Source: Arsukibacterium tuosuense (GTDB taxonomy: Bacteria; Pseudomonadota; Gammaproteobacteria; Enterobacterales; Alteromonadaceae). From it: a stretch of DNA of 64,000 bases. Position numbers and translations under genes: made by a program. The stretch lies in assembly GCF_900215315.1 (NCBI RefSeq), contig NZ_OBEB01000001.1, positions 496,001 through 560,000 of the forward strand. Reading direction: 5' to 3'. A model generated the notes under the pieces. It was not told the origin of the DNA. It searched no databases and saw only the letters and a list, made by a program, of their open reading frames with translations. Below, in pieces: positions 37,301 through 46,919 of this stretch; within the stretch, counting starts at the first letter, position 1; every line of letters begins with the position of its first letter.

Positions 37301-37693
37301 TTACCTGGCGTAGTATGACTCGACGCTCGAATTCCAGCTGGCGTCAGCCATATTTGGCCAGTTATCTTTGTCGAAGCCGGGGGCGTTTTTGATTCGCTCG
37401 GCATCGGCATCCAGTAAAAAGCGTTTGTTTTCCGCATCCAGTTTTAACGCCTTCCACGGCACTGCAAACAGACGATCTCCCATTCCCAGAAAACCACCTG
37501 CAGAAAGCACGGCGTAACGGATCTTACCCTCGCCGGTATCAAGCATAATGTTCTGGATTTTGCCGAGTTTTTCGTCCTGTAAATTACAAACTTCATCACC
37601 GGTAATACTGTCGGCACTTAACAACATGACATGGGATGGCACGTTCCCGGCGGCATTCACGGTGCCGCTCGTCTGCATAGTTTCATTAATCAT
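37301..37693 (-). CDS. PRC-barrel domain protein (cytosolic)
   Basis: A 130-residue soluble protein with one PRC-barrel domain, a small beta-barrel that binds proteins or RNA. SITGDEVCNLQDEKLGKIQNIMLDTGEGKIRYAVLS (here read as one domain of about 70 residues) and GGFLGMGDRLFAVPWKAL are the hallmark stretches. AGGAGG lies just before the ATG at 37693. It resembles the exported PRC-barrel protein at 40532-41044, with which it brackets the catalase gene, and stress-linked roles have been suggested for such proteins. Divergent from the catalase across about 300 bases. Confidence 0.9.
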   Translation of the reverse strand: MINETMQTSGTVNAAGNVPSHVMLLSADSITGDEVCNLQDEKLGKIQNIMLDTGEGKIRYAVLSAGGFLGMGDRLFAVPWKALKLDAENKRFLLDADAERIKNAPGFDKDNWPNMADASWNSSVESYYAR

Positions 37694-37991
37694 TTAAAGT
37701 CCCTCCTGCTAAAAGTTCCGTCCAGGCTCTGCGGCAAGAATCAACGGCCAAACCGTTTGACTCCTGCACAGGGTGAAACCTCAGATTAGCGGAGCAAATA
37801 GCCTTTCTCTGTACGCCAGCCAACATAACAGCAACAATTTATTTAACAGTCGATTAAAAAATTTGCTCAGAAGTCATAGCCGACCGTACGTTAGCGTACA
37901 GACACCGCCCCCCTGTCCAGCCACAATCTTCCAAAAGCCAGTAGTCCGGGCATTTGCTTGTCCGGACGCCCTATTGCAACGGAGTATTGAT

Positions 37992-40388
37992 ATGGCCACA
38001 AAAAAAATGCCAGACGGTAAAACAACTAAAAAACACACCTCGTTGTCGGACAAAACGTCAGACATTAGCGCTGAAAATGACGGCCTGCTGATGACAAATT
38101 ACGTGGTCGCTAAGCAGGCTAAAGCAGCAGAAGATTTCGTCGCCGCTACACCGTATAACAACACTAAAGCGACCGAATATGGTCTTGAGAATGCTTCGAC
38201 ACCACCGGCAGGTGCGACCGCAACACCAGACTCTGCTGCGCTGACTGCCAGCAGCAGCACTGAACATAGCGGTAATGCAAAAACCGGCGACGCCGCGCCG
38301 CTGGGTAGCAATGCAACCACTAGCTCGCTGGAACGGGCCCGGGTCGATGACAGTGACCAGCCGTTAACCACTAACCAGGGCGTGCGGCTTAGCGACAATC
38401 AAAACACCCTTAAAGTAGGCTTACGCGGACCTTCATTACTGGAAGACTTTATTCTGCGTGAGAAAATTACCCATTTTGATCATGAGCGGATCCCTGAGCG
38501 GGTCGTCCATGCCCGTGGCTCAGCCGCGCATGGTTATTTTGAAGCTTATGATGAATTCACAAAATATACCTGTGCCGCCCCGTTTAGCGAAAAAGGCAAA
38601 GTGACTCCGGTGTTTGTTCGTTTCTCGACTGTCGCGGGTGAACGCGGTTCAAAAGACACCGCCCGGGATGCCAGGGGGTTTGCGGTAAAATTTTATACTG
38701 ACGAGGGTAACTGGGACCTGGTCGGCAATAACATCCCGGTGTTCTTTATTCAGGACGCAATGAAGTTTCCCGATTTAGTTCATGCTGTTAAGCCCGAACC
38801 TCATCATGGCATGCCACAAGCAGCGTCAGCACATGACACCTTCTGGGACTTTGTCTCATTAATGCCTGAATCAACCCATATGTTAATGTGGATCATGTCA
38901 GACCGGGGCATTCCCCGCAGCTACCGGATGATGCAGGGCTTTGGTGTGCATACCTTCAGGCTGGTTAACGAACAGGGCGAATCCGTTTTCTGTAAATTCC
39001 ACTGGAAGCCACTACTGGGTACCCATTCGCTGGTGTGGGATGAAGCAGTAAAAATATCTGGCGCCGATCCTGATTTTCACCGGCGTGATTTGTGGGAAGC
39101 CATTGAGTCGGGTCAATTTCCGGAATGGGAACTTGGACTGCAAATTTTCAGCGAGCAACAAGCTGACAGCTTCAGTTTTGATGTACTCGATGCCACCAAA
39201 CTGATCCCTGAGGAACTGGTGCCACTGATCCCGGTCGGGCGGATGGTGCTGAACCGCAATCCTGACAATTTTTTTGCTGAGACCGAGCAGGTTGCCTTTT
39301 GCACTGCGCATATTATTCCGGGCATCGACTTCTCTAACGACCCGCTACTCGCCGGGCGCATTCATTCCTACGTTGATACCCAGATCACCCGTCTGGGCGG
39401 CCCTAACTTTCATGAAATACCCATTAACAGCCCGCTTGCCTCATTACACAACAACCAACGCGATGGCTTACACCGCCAGGCCATAAATCGCGGTCGGGTT
39501 GCGTATGAACCTAATTCGTTAGGCGGTGGCTGCCCGTTTCAGGCCGGCGCCAGTAACACTGCAGCAAGGGGGTTTAGCTCGTTCCCCGAGACCGTCAGTG
39601 CTGACAAAGTACGAGGCAAGCCAGAAAAGTTTGCTGAGCACTATGCTCAGGCCAGGTTGTTTTTTAATAGCCAGACCGAGGTTGAGCAAACCCATATTAT
39701 CGCGGCTTTTCGTTTTGAACTGAGTAAAGTCGAGGTTGCTGCTATTCGTGAGCGGATGTTGTCGTCGTTACTGAATGTGTCTGAAGAGCTGGCTGCTAAA
39801 GTTGCTGCCGGTCTCGGCATGACTTTACCCAAAGCCATGCCTAAAGCGTTCGCCGATCCGCCGGAGCCAGAAGTCATAGTGTCGTTGCCACTGTCACTGA
39901 CCGCCCACCCTGGCGATGCCGGCATCAGCAGCCGGCAAATAGCGGTATTGATTGAAGATGATGCAGACCATGCCTCACTGGTTGCTTTGCACAGTGCGCT
40001 GACCAAAGCCGATGCGGTAGTACATTTTGTCGGGCCACGCGTCGGCGTGTTCAGCGCCACCAACGGTAAAAAAATAGCGGCGAATAAATCGATGGAAAAC
40101 TCTCCCTCGGTGCTGTTCGATGCGCTGGTGCTGACTGATGGCCGCAAGGCCGTGCAGGCCCTGTCTGACAACCCCGATACCATGGCATTTATAAAAGACG
40201 CGTTCCGCCACGGTAAAACTATCCTGGCCCTAGGTGCCGCGAAGCAATTGCTGGATATGGCCGGCATTAAAGCCAATAAGGATGATGACAAGGGTGTGCT
40301 GCTAACAGACTGCACAAATGCTGCCGGTATTGCGCCAGCCTTTATCAACGCTATCGCGGCTCATCGCCACTTACCACGCATGGGGTGA
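37992..40388 (+). CDS. katE: Large-subunit catalase HPII
   Basis: Haem catalase that breaks hydrogen peroxide into water and oxygen. At 798 residues it belongs to the large clade 2 type with an extra C-terminal flavodoxin/DJ-1-like domain (about 640-798, [16 protein letters not shown] onward). Catalytic His173 is in [12 protein letters not shown], the Asn in [10 protein letters not shown] and the haem-ligand Tyr in [13 protein letters not shown]. An N-terminal extension of about 130 residues rich in Ser, Thr, Ala and Asp is longer than in E. coli. I start at ATG 37992, with GGAG nine bases upstream; the frame is open further up without family similarity. Confidence 0.95.
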   Translation: MATKKMPDGKTTKKHTSLSDKTSDISAENDGLLMTNYVVAKQAKAAEDFVAATPYNNTKATEYGLENASTPPAGATATPDSAALTASSSTEHSGNAKTGDAAPLGSNATTSSLERARVDDSDQPLTTNQGVRLSDNQNTLKVGLRGPSLLEDFILREKITHFDHERIPERVVHARGSAAHGYFEAYDEFTKYTCAAPFSEKGKVTPVFVRFSTVAGERGSKDTARDARGFAVKFYTDEGNWDLVGNNIPVFFIQDAMKFPDLVHAVKPEPHHGMPQAASAHDTFWDFVSLMPESTHMLMWIMSDRGIPRSYRMMQGFGVHTFRLVNEQGESVFCKFHWKPLLGTHSLVWDEAVKISGADPDFHRRDLWEAIESGQFPEWELGLQIFSEQQADSFSFDVLDATKLIPEELVPLIPVGRMVLNRNPDNFFAETEQVAFCTAHIIPGIDFSNDPLLAGRIHSYVDTQITRLGGPNFHEIPINSPLASLHNNQRDGLHRQAINRGRVAYEPNSLGGGCPFQAGASNTAARGFSSFPETVSADKVRGKPEKFAEHYAQARLFFNSQTEVEQTHIIAAFRFELSKVEVAAIRERMLSSLLNVSEELAAKVAAGLGMTLPKAMPKAFADPPEPEVIVSLPLSLTAHPGDAGISSRQIAVLIEDDADHASLVALHSALTKADAVVHFVGPRVGVFSATNGKKIAANKSMENSPSVLFDALVLTDGRKAVQALSDNPDTMAFIKDAFRHGKTILALGAAKQLLDMAGIKANKDDDKGVLLTDCTNAAGIAPAFINAIAAHRHLPRMG

Positions 40389-40469
40389 TCAGCAGCGTGC
40401 GCAGAAAATGCCCGTGATGATATGCTTTAGTTAAGTCAGGGGAGCAGCGAGTCTTAACCTCAGAAACGA

Positions 40470-40499
40470 GAAAGGCAGAGGCTTTCGCCCCTGCCTTTC
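40470..40499. terminator. Hairpin between convergent katE and PRC-barrel genes
   Basis: GAAAGGCAG at 40470-40478 pairs with CTGCCTTTC at 40491-40499 around a 12-base loop. It has only short A/T flanks, so it is a probable weak bidirectional terminator. Confidence 0.6.
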
Positions 40500-40531
40500 A
40501 GGTTATGCAGGATTAAAAGTATGTCCTGAAT

Positions 40532-41044
40532 TTAATCCCTTCTTTCAAAGTTTGGCGCAGCTTTTAATTCATCACGGTTAACATCAATGCGTAATTCCTG
40601 CTCGCCTGCTTTGCCAGAGCGTTTTACATGGTCCCATCCCAGCGCAACTTCTTTCTCACCCATGCCAAGGAAGCCACCAACACTGACAATAACTGCTTTA
40701 ATCTGGCCGTTGCTGTCAACAATCAGATCAACCACCTCACCAATATCTTCATCATTGTTGGTCTGCACCTCTGCGCCAAGCAGACGGCTGGCGTGCATTG
40801 CGTTCGCCGGTACAGTAGTCATGTAGTCCTGATTTTTCATGCGCGAGTTATCCGGCATATTGTTACGGTCAGTATCTCTGTACATGTCCTTTTTCTCAGT
40901 TTTGTCAGCCTGATCTGTCCGCGGGGTACTCTGGTCGCTTTTTGCGACGCGGACGCTGGCGTCCTGCGCCAAAACAGAGCCTGCACCCAAGGTTATTGCA
41001 GGCGTAACCAGGGCATAAAAAATAATAGACGTTAACTTTTTCAT
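40532..41044 (-). CDS. Exported PRC-barrel domain protein
   Basis: A 170-residue protein with a signal peptide (MKKLTSIIFYALVTPA to VLAQ, about residues 1-27). A polar linker rich in Asp, Lys, Met and Asn (about 28-75) leads to a PRC-barrel domain (about 80-165) containing NDEDIGEVVDLIVDSNGQIK and VSVGGFLGMGEKEVAL. The motif GGFLGMG is shared with the cytosolic PRC-barrel protein at 37301. I start at ATG 41044, with CGGAGA upstream; the longer frame adds 20 residues before the signal peptide. Periplasmic location near a catalase suggests envelope or desiccation stress; no direct proof. Confidence 0.88.
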   Translation of the reverse strand: MKKLTSIIFYALVTPAITLGAGSVLAQDASVRVAKSDQSTPRTDQADKTEKKDMYRDTDRNNMPDNSRMKNQDYMTTVPANAMHASRLLGAEVQTNNDEDIGEVVDLIVDSNGQIKAVIVSVGGFLGMGEKEVALGWDHVKRSGKAGEQELRIDVNRDELKAAPNFERRD

Positions 41045-41283
41045 GTGAATCTCCGTCGAATAGACTAAGGCTGTCGGCCAGGATGTCCGATATAACCGTT
41101 TCATTACAGCATCTGTCCGGCATCATTACCGGAAAGGGTCTGAATCGCCATCTGAGCTGGAATTCAGGATGAACGCCTAAAGTACAACCGGAGAGAGTTA
41201 ACGTCGGTGCGCTGACGCACTTAGCTTGATTAGTTAACCCGAAACCGCAGAAAAGACCAGATCAGGCAACCGACCCGGCAAGA

Positions 41284-41315
41284 AAAAATGCAACATAGCC
41301 GCACGGCGGCTATGT
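41284..41315 (-). terminator. Rho-independent terminator of lepB
   Basis: ACATAGCCGC (41293-41302) pairs perfectly with GCGGCTATGT (41306-41315) around a three-base loop. On the minus strand the stem is followed within four bases by a TTTTTT run, 17 bases after the lepB stop codon. Confidence 0.9.
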
Positions 41316-41331
41316 CAGGTAATCTGAAATA

Positions 41332-42003
41332 TTATAGAGAGGCTAAAAAGCGTTCGCGCCGTGGCAGGTAGTAGTTATCATAATCCAGAGAGAACAACAC
41401 CTTGCCGGCACGGCCGACAATCTCGTGCCGCGGCACAAAACCAATTACCCGCGAGTCGGCACTGTTATCGCGATTATCACCCAGTACCAGATAATGCCCT
41501 GCGGGTACCTGCACCGGCGCAAAGTTAGCCAAACCACTCGATACCGGGGCTAATTTAACGGCATGAGCAACACCGCCCAGTTGCTCGGTTAACAGCACCT
41601 CATTACCCGGCTCTGATTCCGCTGCTGCAGCGGCCGGATCCGACTCAATATAACCCACCCGCTTGCCATTAATACTCAGCACATTATGCTGCATGGCGAC
41701 CACATCGCCCGGCATGCCAACAACTCTTTTAACCAGACGGTTATCGGCCGCTTCTGAAGCGAATATCACAATATCGCCGCGCTTCGGGTCGGCCAGCTTC
41801 AGCATTGATACGGTGCTAAATGGCAGGCGCAAATCATAAGCCATTTTATTCACTAAAATCCGATCACCAATTTCAATGGTCGGCTGCATTGAACCGGATG
41901 GCACATCGTTCCAGTCAGCAACTGCACTTCTGAATACAAACATTAAACTGATAAACACAATAAGGCCGCGGTTATCCCGCCACAGCTGTTTAAGTTTTTT
42001 CAT
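41332..42003 (-). CDS. lepB: Signal peptidase I
   Basis: Inner-membrane protease that removes signal peptides from exported proteins. It is 223 residues, shorter than E. coli LepB (324), with a single N-terminal membrane segment (about 12-30). The serine-lysine dyad is Ser38 (DVPSGSMQPT) and Lys92 (NRLVKRVVGMPGD); the box E motif is GDNRDNSADSR. Because lepB usually lies next to lepA and rnc and here stands alone with its own terminator, it may be a second, accessory signal peptidase of the cell rather than the housekeeping one. Confidence 0.92.
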   Translation of the reverse strand: MKKLKQLWRDNRGLIVFISLMFVFRSAVADWNDVPSGSMQPTIEIGDRILVNKMAYDLRLPFSTVSMLKLADPKRGDIVIFASEAADNRLVKRVVGMPGDVVAMQHNVLSINGKRVGYIESDPAAAAAESEPGNEVLLTEQLGGVAHAVKLAPVSSGLANFAPVQVPAGHYLVLGDNRDNSADSRVIGFVPRHEIVGRAGKVLFSLDYDNYYLPRRERFLASL

Positions 42004-42058
42004 AACTTCCCTTGTTTATTACGTAACGCCCAGTATGACCAACAGCCCGTCACCAAGT

Positions 42059-42508
42059 TCAGACCTGTTCACATAAGGCTTTTAGTTTTTGTAGTGCTAC
42101 AGGCCAGCGGCTTGACATAAACTCATCATACGACGGGTCAATTTCCTGCTCAATTTTCAGTTCGGTCCCCTCTGGCACCGTTTTAAAATAGTAATTTTCA
42201 AAGGCCGGCGCCCAGCTGCTAACCTGCTCACTGCTAAAGTCATCTTTGCCGGCAACTACAAAACCCAGATGTTTAATCGACACAAATTTAAGTGGTTCCA
42301 GCTCAGCAATCGTCGCCACCATGCCATCGCCAGACGGCGATAAAAACCGGATGGGTTCCCCCTGTTGCCACTTGCCCTCATAGTATGAGCCTTCGCAAAA
42401 GGCCGCCGTCCAGATCCGAAAACCGGTATCATCAAACATCCGCTGCCACACCAACTCTATTGGCGCGTTAATCACAATACTGAAGTTTATTTGTTTAACT
42501 TTACGCAT
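42059..42508 (-). CDS. SRPBCC (START-like) domain protein
   Basis: A 149-residue soluble protein of the SRPBCC/AHSA1-like fold, a deep hydrophobic-cavity family that binds lipids or other ligands. INFSIVINAPIELVWQRMFD at the start and ENYYFKTVPEGTELKIEQEI toward the end mark the family. No catalytic residue can be named. It is on the same strand as lepB but 55 bases apart, and a common transcript is uncertain. Confidence 0.82.
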   Translation of the reverse strand: MRKVKQINFSIVINAPIELVWQRMFDDTGFRIWTAAFCEGSYYEGKWQQGEPIRFLSPSGDGMVATIAELEPLKFVSIKHLGFVVAGKDDFSSEQVSSWAPAFENYYFKTVPEGTELKIEQEIDPSYDEFMSSRWPVALQKLKALCEQV

Positions 42509-42598
42509 TGTTCACCTTCGTTCTCTAGTTTGAAGCCAGGCACAGGTTACCGGAATTATATCGACCGTACTGCATTACCGGTATATAGCCTGGTTACC

Positions 42599-43498
42599 TT
42601 AATGACGTTGTTTAATGACATGTTTCGGAGCAGAGCCAAAGGCATTTTTAAACACCCGGCTAAAGTGACTGGGGTCATTAAAACCTAACTGATAACACAC
42701 CTGGCTGATCCGCTCGCCGGTTTGTAATAATCGGTAGGCTTTTTGTAAGCGCAGTTGCTGCTGCCAAACTGCAGGTGTTACTCCAAACGCAAGTTTAAAC
42801 TGCTGATAAAATTTGCTGCGGCTCATGCAGGCTATTTTGCACAAGGTGTTTATTTCTATCGTGTCGCTTAAGTGCTGTTCAATATAAATAAGTACATTGC
42901 CAAGCGGAGTTGTTGTTTGCTGCTGACAATTTGCCAGCATGACATCGCGGCTTTGCTGCTGTAATAACCGGGTTATCAGTTCATTTAATGATAAATCGAT
43001 CAGGTAATCACGATGCTGTTCGTTTTCACTAAAAAGCGTGATCATTCGCTCCAGCAATTGCTGGGTCTGAATATTATGCTGGCTGTGAACTAACTTTGGC
43101 ACGTACTGAAAAAAATCATCATGACTAATTTCTTGCTGAAAATTAAGGGCATCAACAACGTTACGGATCTTATCGGTACTAATTTCAATCGCCAGGCAGG
43201 TAGTGGGTTTAGTGAGTGAAGCATCAGGAAAGTCTATAAGCACCTTCTGCCGAGGTGCCAGTACAAAAGACTGGTTGGGTAAAAAGGCACTGTGGTAATG
43301 ACTGTCGGCTACATGCATAATTTTTTTGCCACTAATCATGCCGCAAAAAAGTAACTCACTGGAATGCAACGCCACTTTTTGCGCATCCTGATAAGTATCA
43401 TAAATACTCAGCTCTGCATGTTCTCCCGCAAAACTTACTTTATTTTCAATAAGTACATTAAGGCGTTGCCGTTTTCTGGTGAGTACAGATGTATTCAT
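42599..43498 (-). CDS. AraC-family transcriptional regulator
   Basis: A 299-residue DNA-binding regulator. The C-terminal double helix-turn-helix domain (about 205-295) is clear: INTLCKIACMSRSKFYQQFK, then VCYQLGFNDPSHFSRVFKNAFG. The N-terminal about 190 residues form a ligand or dimerisation domain of the kind found in regulators of alcohol and aldehyde use. It is divergent from the aldehyde dehydrogenase gene across 178 bases, so it most likely activates that gene in response to an aldehyde or alcohol signal. Confidence 0.9.
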   Translation of the reverse strand: MNTSVLTRKRQRLNVLIENKVSFAGEHAELSIYDTYQDAQKVALHSSELLFCGMISGKKIMHVADSHYHSAFLPNQSFVLAPRQKVLIDFPDASLTKPTTCLAIEISTDKIRNVVDALNFQQEISHDDFFQYVPKLVHSQHNIQTQQLLERMITLFSENEQHRDYLIDLSLNELITRLLQQQSRDVMLANCQQQTTTPLGNVLIYIEQHLSDTIEINTLCKIACMSRSKFYQQFKLAFGVTPAVWQQQLRLQKAYRLLQTGERISQVCYQLGFNDPSHFSRVFKNAFGSAPKHVIKQRH

Positions 43499-43676
43499 AG
43501 TATCGCTTAGTGCCTCTGCTTGCCGCTTTCTGGATCTGCTGCTGGACTGATAATCAAAAAGTCTGGACTGGAAATCAAGCCTGCGTTAGCCCGCTCAGCT
43601 AAGGTTGTGTGATGGCGGTTAAATAAACAATAACTCACCGCTGATTTTAGTCAACAATTTGGACAGAGGACATATC

Positions 43677-45197
43677 ATGATTTATGCAAATCCAGGTACG
43701 GCAGACGCACTTGTTAACTTTAAAGCGGAATATGGCAATTACATTGGCGGTGAATGGGTAGCGCCGGTTAACGGTAAATACTTTGACAATATTAGTCCGG
43801 TCAACGGTAAAGTATTTTGTAAAATTCCCCGCTCTGATAAAGAAGATATAGAGTTGGCAATCGATAAAGCCCACCAGGCAAAAGCCGCCTGGGGCACGAC
43901 GTCAGTCACCGCACGAAGCAATATTTTACTGAAAATTGCCGATCGGATAGAACAAAACTTAGAAATGCTGGCTGTCGCAGAATCCTGGGATAACGGTAAG
44001 GCCATTCGCGAAACCCTGGCGGCAGATATTCCCCTGGCCGCCGATCATTTCCGTTATTTTGCCGGCTGTATCCGGGCTCAGGAAGGCAGTATTGGCGAGA
44101 TAGATGAAACCACGGTGGCTTATCACTTTCATGAACCATTAGGAGTGGTCGGCCAGATCATTCCGTGGAATTTCCCTATCTTGATGGCAGCATGGAAACT
44201 GGCTCCCGCTCTGGCTGCAGGTAACTGCGTAATACTAAAACCCGCAGAACAAACACCGGCGTCTATTCTGGTGCTGATGGAGCTGATTGGCGATTTACTG
44301 CCGGCGGGCGTACTCAATGTGGTGAATGGCTTTGGCAGAGAAGCAGGCGAAGCGCTGGCGACCAGCAGCCGGATTGCCAAAATTGCCTTTACCGGTTCTA
44401 CCCCGGTAGGCTCGCATATTCTTAAATGTGCTGCAGATAATATTATTCCGTCCACTGTAGAGCTGGGCGGTAAATCCCCGAATATCTTCTTTAACGATGT
44501 AATGGATAAAGATGATGCTTTCCTCAGCAAAGCTATTGAAGGTGCAGTGCTGGCTTATTTCAACCAGGGTGAAGTGTGTACCTGTCCGTCACGGTTGTTT
44601 ATTCAGGAAGATATTTACGAGCAGTTTATCGAGCGAATTCTGGCGCGTACCTTACAGATAAAACGCGGTAATCCGCTGGATAGCGAAACGATGGTCGGTG
44701 CTCAGGCGTCACAGGCCCAGTTTGAGAAAATCTTAAGCTACATTGAAATTGGTAAAAAAGAAGGTGCCACGGTACTCACCGGTGGCAGCATTGAACAATT
44801 AGGCGATGAATTTAATGGCGGTTTTTACATTCAACCCACCATCCTGAAAGGCACCAACGACATGCGGGTCTTCCAGGAGGAAATTTTTGGCCCGGTCATT
44901 TCAATGTCGACGTTTAAAGATGAAGCAGAAGCCCTGGCGCTGGCCAACAGTTCCGAGTTTGGTTTAGGTGCCGGCGTCTGGACCCGCAACATGAACCGGG
45001 CTTATCATTTTGGCCGGAAAATTGAAGCAGGAAGAGTGTGGACCAACTGTTATCACATGTACCCGGCACACGCCGCCTTTGGTGGCTATAAAAAATCGGG
45101 TATCGGCCGCGAAACCCATAAGCTGGCGCTTAATCATTACCAGCAAACGAAAAACCTGCTGGTGAGTTACAGTGAAGATCCATTAGGGTTCTTTTAA
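43677..45197 (+). CDS. aldB: Aldehyde dehydrogenase, AldB/ExaC-type
   Basis: A 506-residue NAD(P)-dependent enzyme that oxidises acetaldehyde and similar aldehydes to acids in the cytosol. Catalytic Cys301 lies in [14 protein letters not shown] and the general base Glu262 in [12 protein letters not shown]. The sequence closely follows E. coli AldB and Pseudomonas ExaC along its whole length. I start at MIYANPG, with GAGGA upstream; the frame extends six codons to a TTG. Regulation is probably by the divergent AraC-type protein. A strong terminator follows. Confidence 0.95.
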   Translation: MIYANPGTADALVNFKAEYGNYIGGEWVAPVNGKYFDNISPVNGKVFCKIPRSDKEDIELAIDKAHQAKAAWGTTSVTARSNILLKIADRIEQNLEMLAVAESWDNGKAIRETLAADIPLAADHFRYFAGCIRAQEGSIGEIDETTVAYHFHEPLGVVGQIIPWNFPILMAAWKLAPALAAGNCVILKPAEQTPASILVLMELIGDLLPAGVLNVVNGFGREAGEALATSSRIAKIAFTGSTPVGSHILKCAADNIIPSTVELGGKSPNIFFNDVMDKDDAFLSKAIEGAVLAYFNQGEVCTCPSRLFIQEDIYEQFIERILARTLQIKRGNPLDSETMVGAQASQAQFEKILSYIEIGKKEGATVLTGGSIEQLGDEFNGGFYIQPTILKGTNDMRVFQEEIFGPVISMSTFKDEAEALALANSSEFGLGAGVWTRNMNRAYHFGRKIEAGRVWTNCYHMYPAHAAFGGYKKSGIGRETHKLALNHYQQTKNLLVSYSEDPLGFF

Positions 45198-45223
45198 GCC
45201 GTTAAACCACCTTTAACCACGAT

Positions 45224-45257
45224 GCGGCGCTGCTATTGAGGTAGCGCCGCTTTTTTT
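45224..45257 (+). terminator. Rho-independent terminator of the aldehyde dehydrogenase gene
   Basis: GCGGCGCT (45224-45231) pairs with AGCGCCGC (45243-45250), then seven T. It ends only 26 bases before the ATG of the next gene, whose promoter must therefore overlap it or depend on read-through. Confidence 0.92.
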
Positions 45258-45282
45258 GGGGTTGCAGGGTGGCTTAACAATT

Positions 45283-46161
45283 ATGTCGGCCATGCCTCTC
45301 GCCGCGCAGCAGCGTATCGCCCAAACCTATTCTCATTATGAAGAATACACCTTACCCATTGCGCAAACCGTTGATGAACATATTAAGCCAGTAATGGAAC
45401 GGATTGAGCTACATGGTTTACCAGCTGCGGCGGCTGCAATCAGCTTAGCAGGTGAGCAAAGCAGTGCTTTGCAAAAAGCATTAATAAAATATCAGGTTGC
45501 ACTGGAAGATTTACATCAATCAAGTCAGGCCAAAAGCGCGGTTAGCGGCGCACGTGCCAGAGGCGCCCATAACCCGCTAGTTGCAGCCAAAGAAGCGGCA
45601 GTTCGTGCGGCGCATGCAGATTTGATTACACGCTTCCAGGCCCAGTTAAAGCGCTATGCTGCACTTAACAAAGCCAGCAACACCAAAACTTCACTCGCGA
45701 ATGTCGATCGCAGCATTAATGTCGCCAAAAGTGGCCGCAATATGCACGGTAATTCAGCGGGTAGCCAGCGTACCGCCAATACCTTGCAGGTCAGCACCTC
45801 ACAGCAAGTTGTCGCCCTGAATAACTACGCCCGATACAGCCGCATTCTGGGTAATGGCGCTATTGTCATCGACGCGGGTTTCAGGGTAAACAAAGTAAAT
45901 AATGTATATGCCAGTGGTGGCGATGGAACCAGAGAAGCAATAGTTCAAAGCGCGGGACTGTCCGCATCAGTGATAACCGGTGTTGGTGTCGGCAAACTTG
46001 CTGTTAGTATTGGTATCAAGCTTGCGCTGGGGCCTGTTGGCTGGGTATGTTTAATTGGGGTTGGGTTATATGCTGGATATAATTTATCAAAGCATGCTGA
46101 TGAATCAGCACAAAACTTTTTTGGTAAGCGATATGATCAAATTACGAGAACCAGATTGTGA
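45283..46161 (+). CDS. Putative pore-forming toxin or effector with a glycine-rich hydrophobic C-terminus
   Basis: A 292-residue protein. Residues 1-130 are helical and Ala-rich (coiled-coil-like); 135-180 are Ser/Asn/Thr-rich and flexible; residues about 223-267 form one or two hydrophobic helices full of Gly (VITGVGVGKLAVSIG, then VGWVCLIGVGLYAGYN) ending in a charged tail. This glycine-zipper layout is typical of C-terminal domains in type VI or contact-dependent pore-forming effectors. I start at ATG 45283; a TTG at 45256 is an alternative. The next gene overlaps by four bases and encodes a small membrane protein, as expected for an immunity partner. No secretion apparatus is nearby. Function is inferred. 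Confidence 0.6.
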   Translation: MSAMPLAAQQRIAQTYSHYEEYTLPIAQTVDEHIKPVMERIELHGLPAAAAAISLAGEQSSALQKALIKYQVALEDLHQSSQAKSAVSGARARGAHNPLVAAKEAAVRAAHADLITRFQAQLKRYAALNKASNTKTSLANVDRSINVAKSGRNMHGNSAGSQRTANTLQVSTSQQVVALNNYARYSRILGNGAIVIDAGFRVNKVNNVYASGGDGTREAIVQSAGLSASVITGVGVGKLAVSIGIKLALGPVGWVCLIGVGLYAGYNLSKHADESAQNFFGKRYDQITRTRL

Positions 46162-46517
46162 CAGAGAGCGAAATTGAGTTTTCATTGCTAAGTAATCTTT
46201 TCGGGTTAATGTTGGTTTCATCTGTTATTTCATGGCTGATTTTTGCAATGTTCAGCATGCGGCCTATAGAGCGCAAAATGAGGGCGGCTCAGAAAGATAC
46301 AATAAGTAAGTGGGACGGCCCGGGCTGGCGGGTAATGTGGTACGCCTGGGCGATTTTTTTACCGATTTGCGGATTTAATAACTCCCGCGATCCACTTTTA
46401 AATCCGGTAGAAGTTAAGAAATACGCCAGCCGTAAAGACTGGTGGCTAGCGGCGTGGGTATTTCTATCTGTCTATCTGATGATTAGCACTGTTATTATTG
46501 ACTTTATTTTCAGCTAG
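46158..46517 (+). CDS. Putative immunity membrane protein
   Basis: A 119-residue inner-membrane protein with three hydrophobic segments (about 12-34, 57-73 and 94-116). It starts with GTG inside the stop region of the toxin-like gene (GTGA overlap), so it is translated with it. The stretch ALSNLFGLMLVSS-like at the N-terminus (here SLLSNLFGLMLVSSVISWLI) and KWDGPGWRVMWYAWAI resemble small membrane proteins I recall next to predicted type VI effectors in pseudomonads. Membrane immunity proteins protect against membrane-active toxins. Role is inferred from position and topology. Confidence 0.6.
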   Translation: MTESEIEFSLLSNLFGLMLVSSVISWLIFAMFSMRPIERKMRAAQKDTISKWDGPGWRVMWYAWAIFLPICGFNNSRDPLLNPVEVKKYASRKDWWLAAWVFLSVYLMISTVIIDFIFS

Positions 46518-46652
46518 GAAGTTCTTAAAGCCTTAGTCCGCTATGAGCGTGAAGCGGAAATTCAGGTTAATTTTGTTTTGAGTAGAATAGCCACAACGGT
46601 TTAGTTACTGAGGTACAATTACGTCTGGCGCTATATGGTGTTCATACTGCCT

Positions 46653-46919
46653 TCAAAGAAACACGCCTCCCAAATATAAAGCTAAGCCAATTAAAAATAA
46701 TACAAATCTTGGTAGTGAGTGTACCTCAACCAGCAATGCTTGGCCGATATACGGTCCATGCATTTTAACTCCAAACATAAACTGATATATCCAACGCAAA
46801 CCGATACCACTGATAATTGCTGTTCCAAGCCACTGCTCAAGCCCTACTTTTCCGGTAAGAAAAAAACCCACACCAATAAAAATGGTAATACTCACAATCA
46901 AGAAAATTATAAGCTTCAT
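46653..46919 (-). CDS. Small hypothetical membrane protein
   Basis: An 88-residue protein with three hydrophobic segments (about 2-22, 29-48 and 68-87) and little else. The ATG is preceded by AAGGAA, which supports translation. It is isolated in a low-density region beside the toxin-like pair and transcribed toward it. I do not recognise a family. It could be a further immunity or cargo gene of the accessory region. Confidence 0.55.
   Translation of the reverse strand: MKLIIFLIVSITIFIGVGFFLTGKVGLEQWLGTAIISGIGLRWIYQFMFGVKMHGPYIGQALLVEVHSLPRFVLFLIGLALYLGGVFL

Noticed and set aside
37773..37991. 73-residue N-terminal extension of the catalase
   Set aside because: Lacks a good start signal, while ATG 37992 has GGAG at a suitable distance.
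39647..40348. 233-codon open frame antisense to katE
   Set aside because: It lies wholly opposite a strongly conserved catalase domain, has Ser/Ala/Thr-biased composition typical of an antisense shadow, and has no ribosome binding site.
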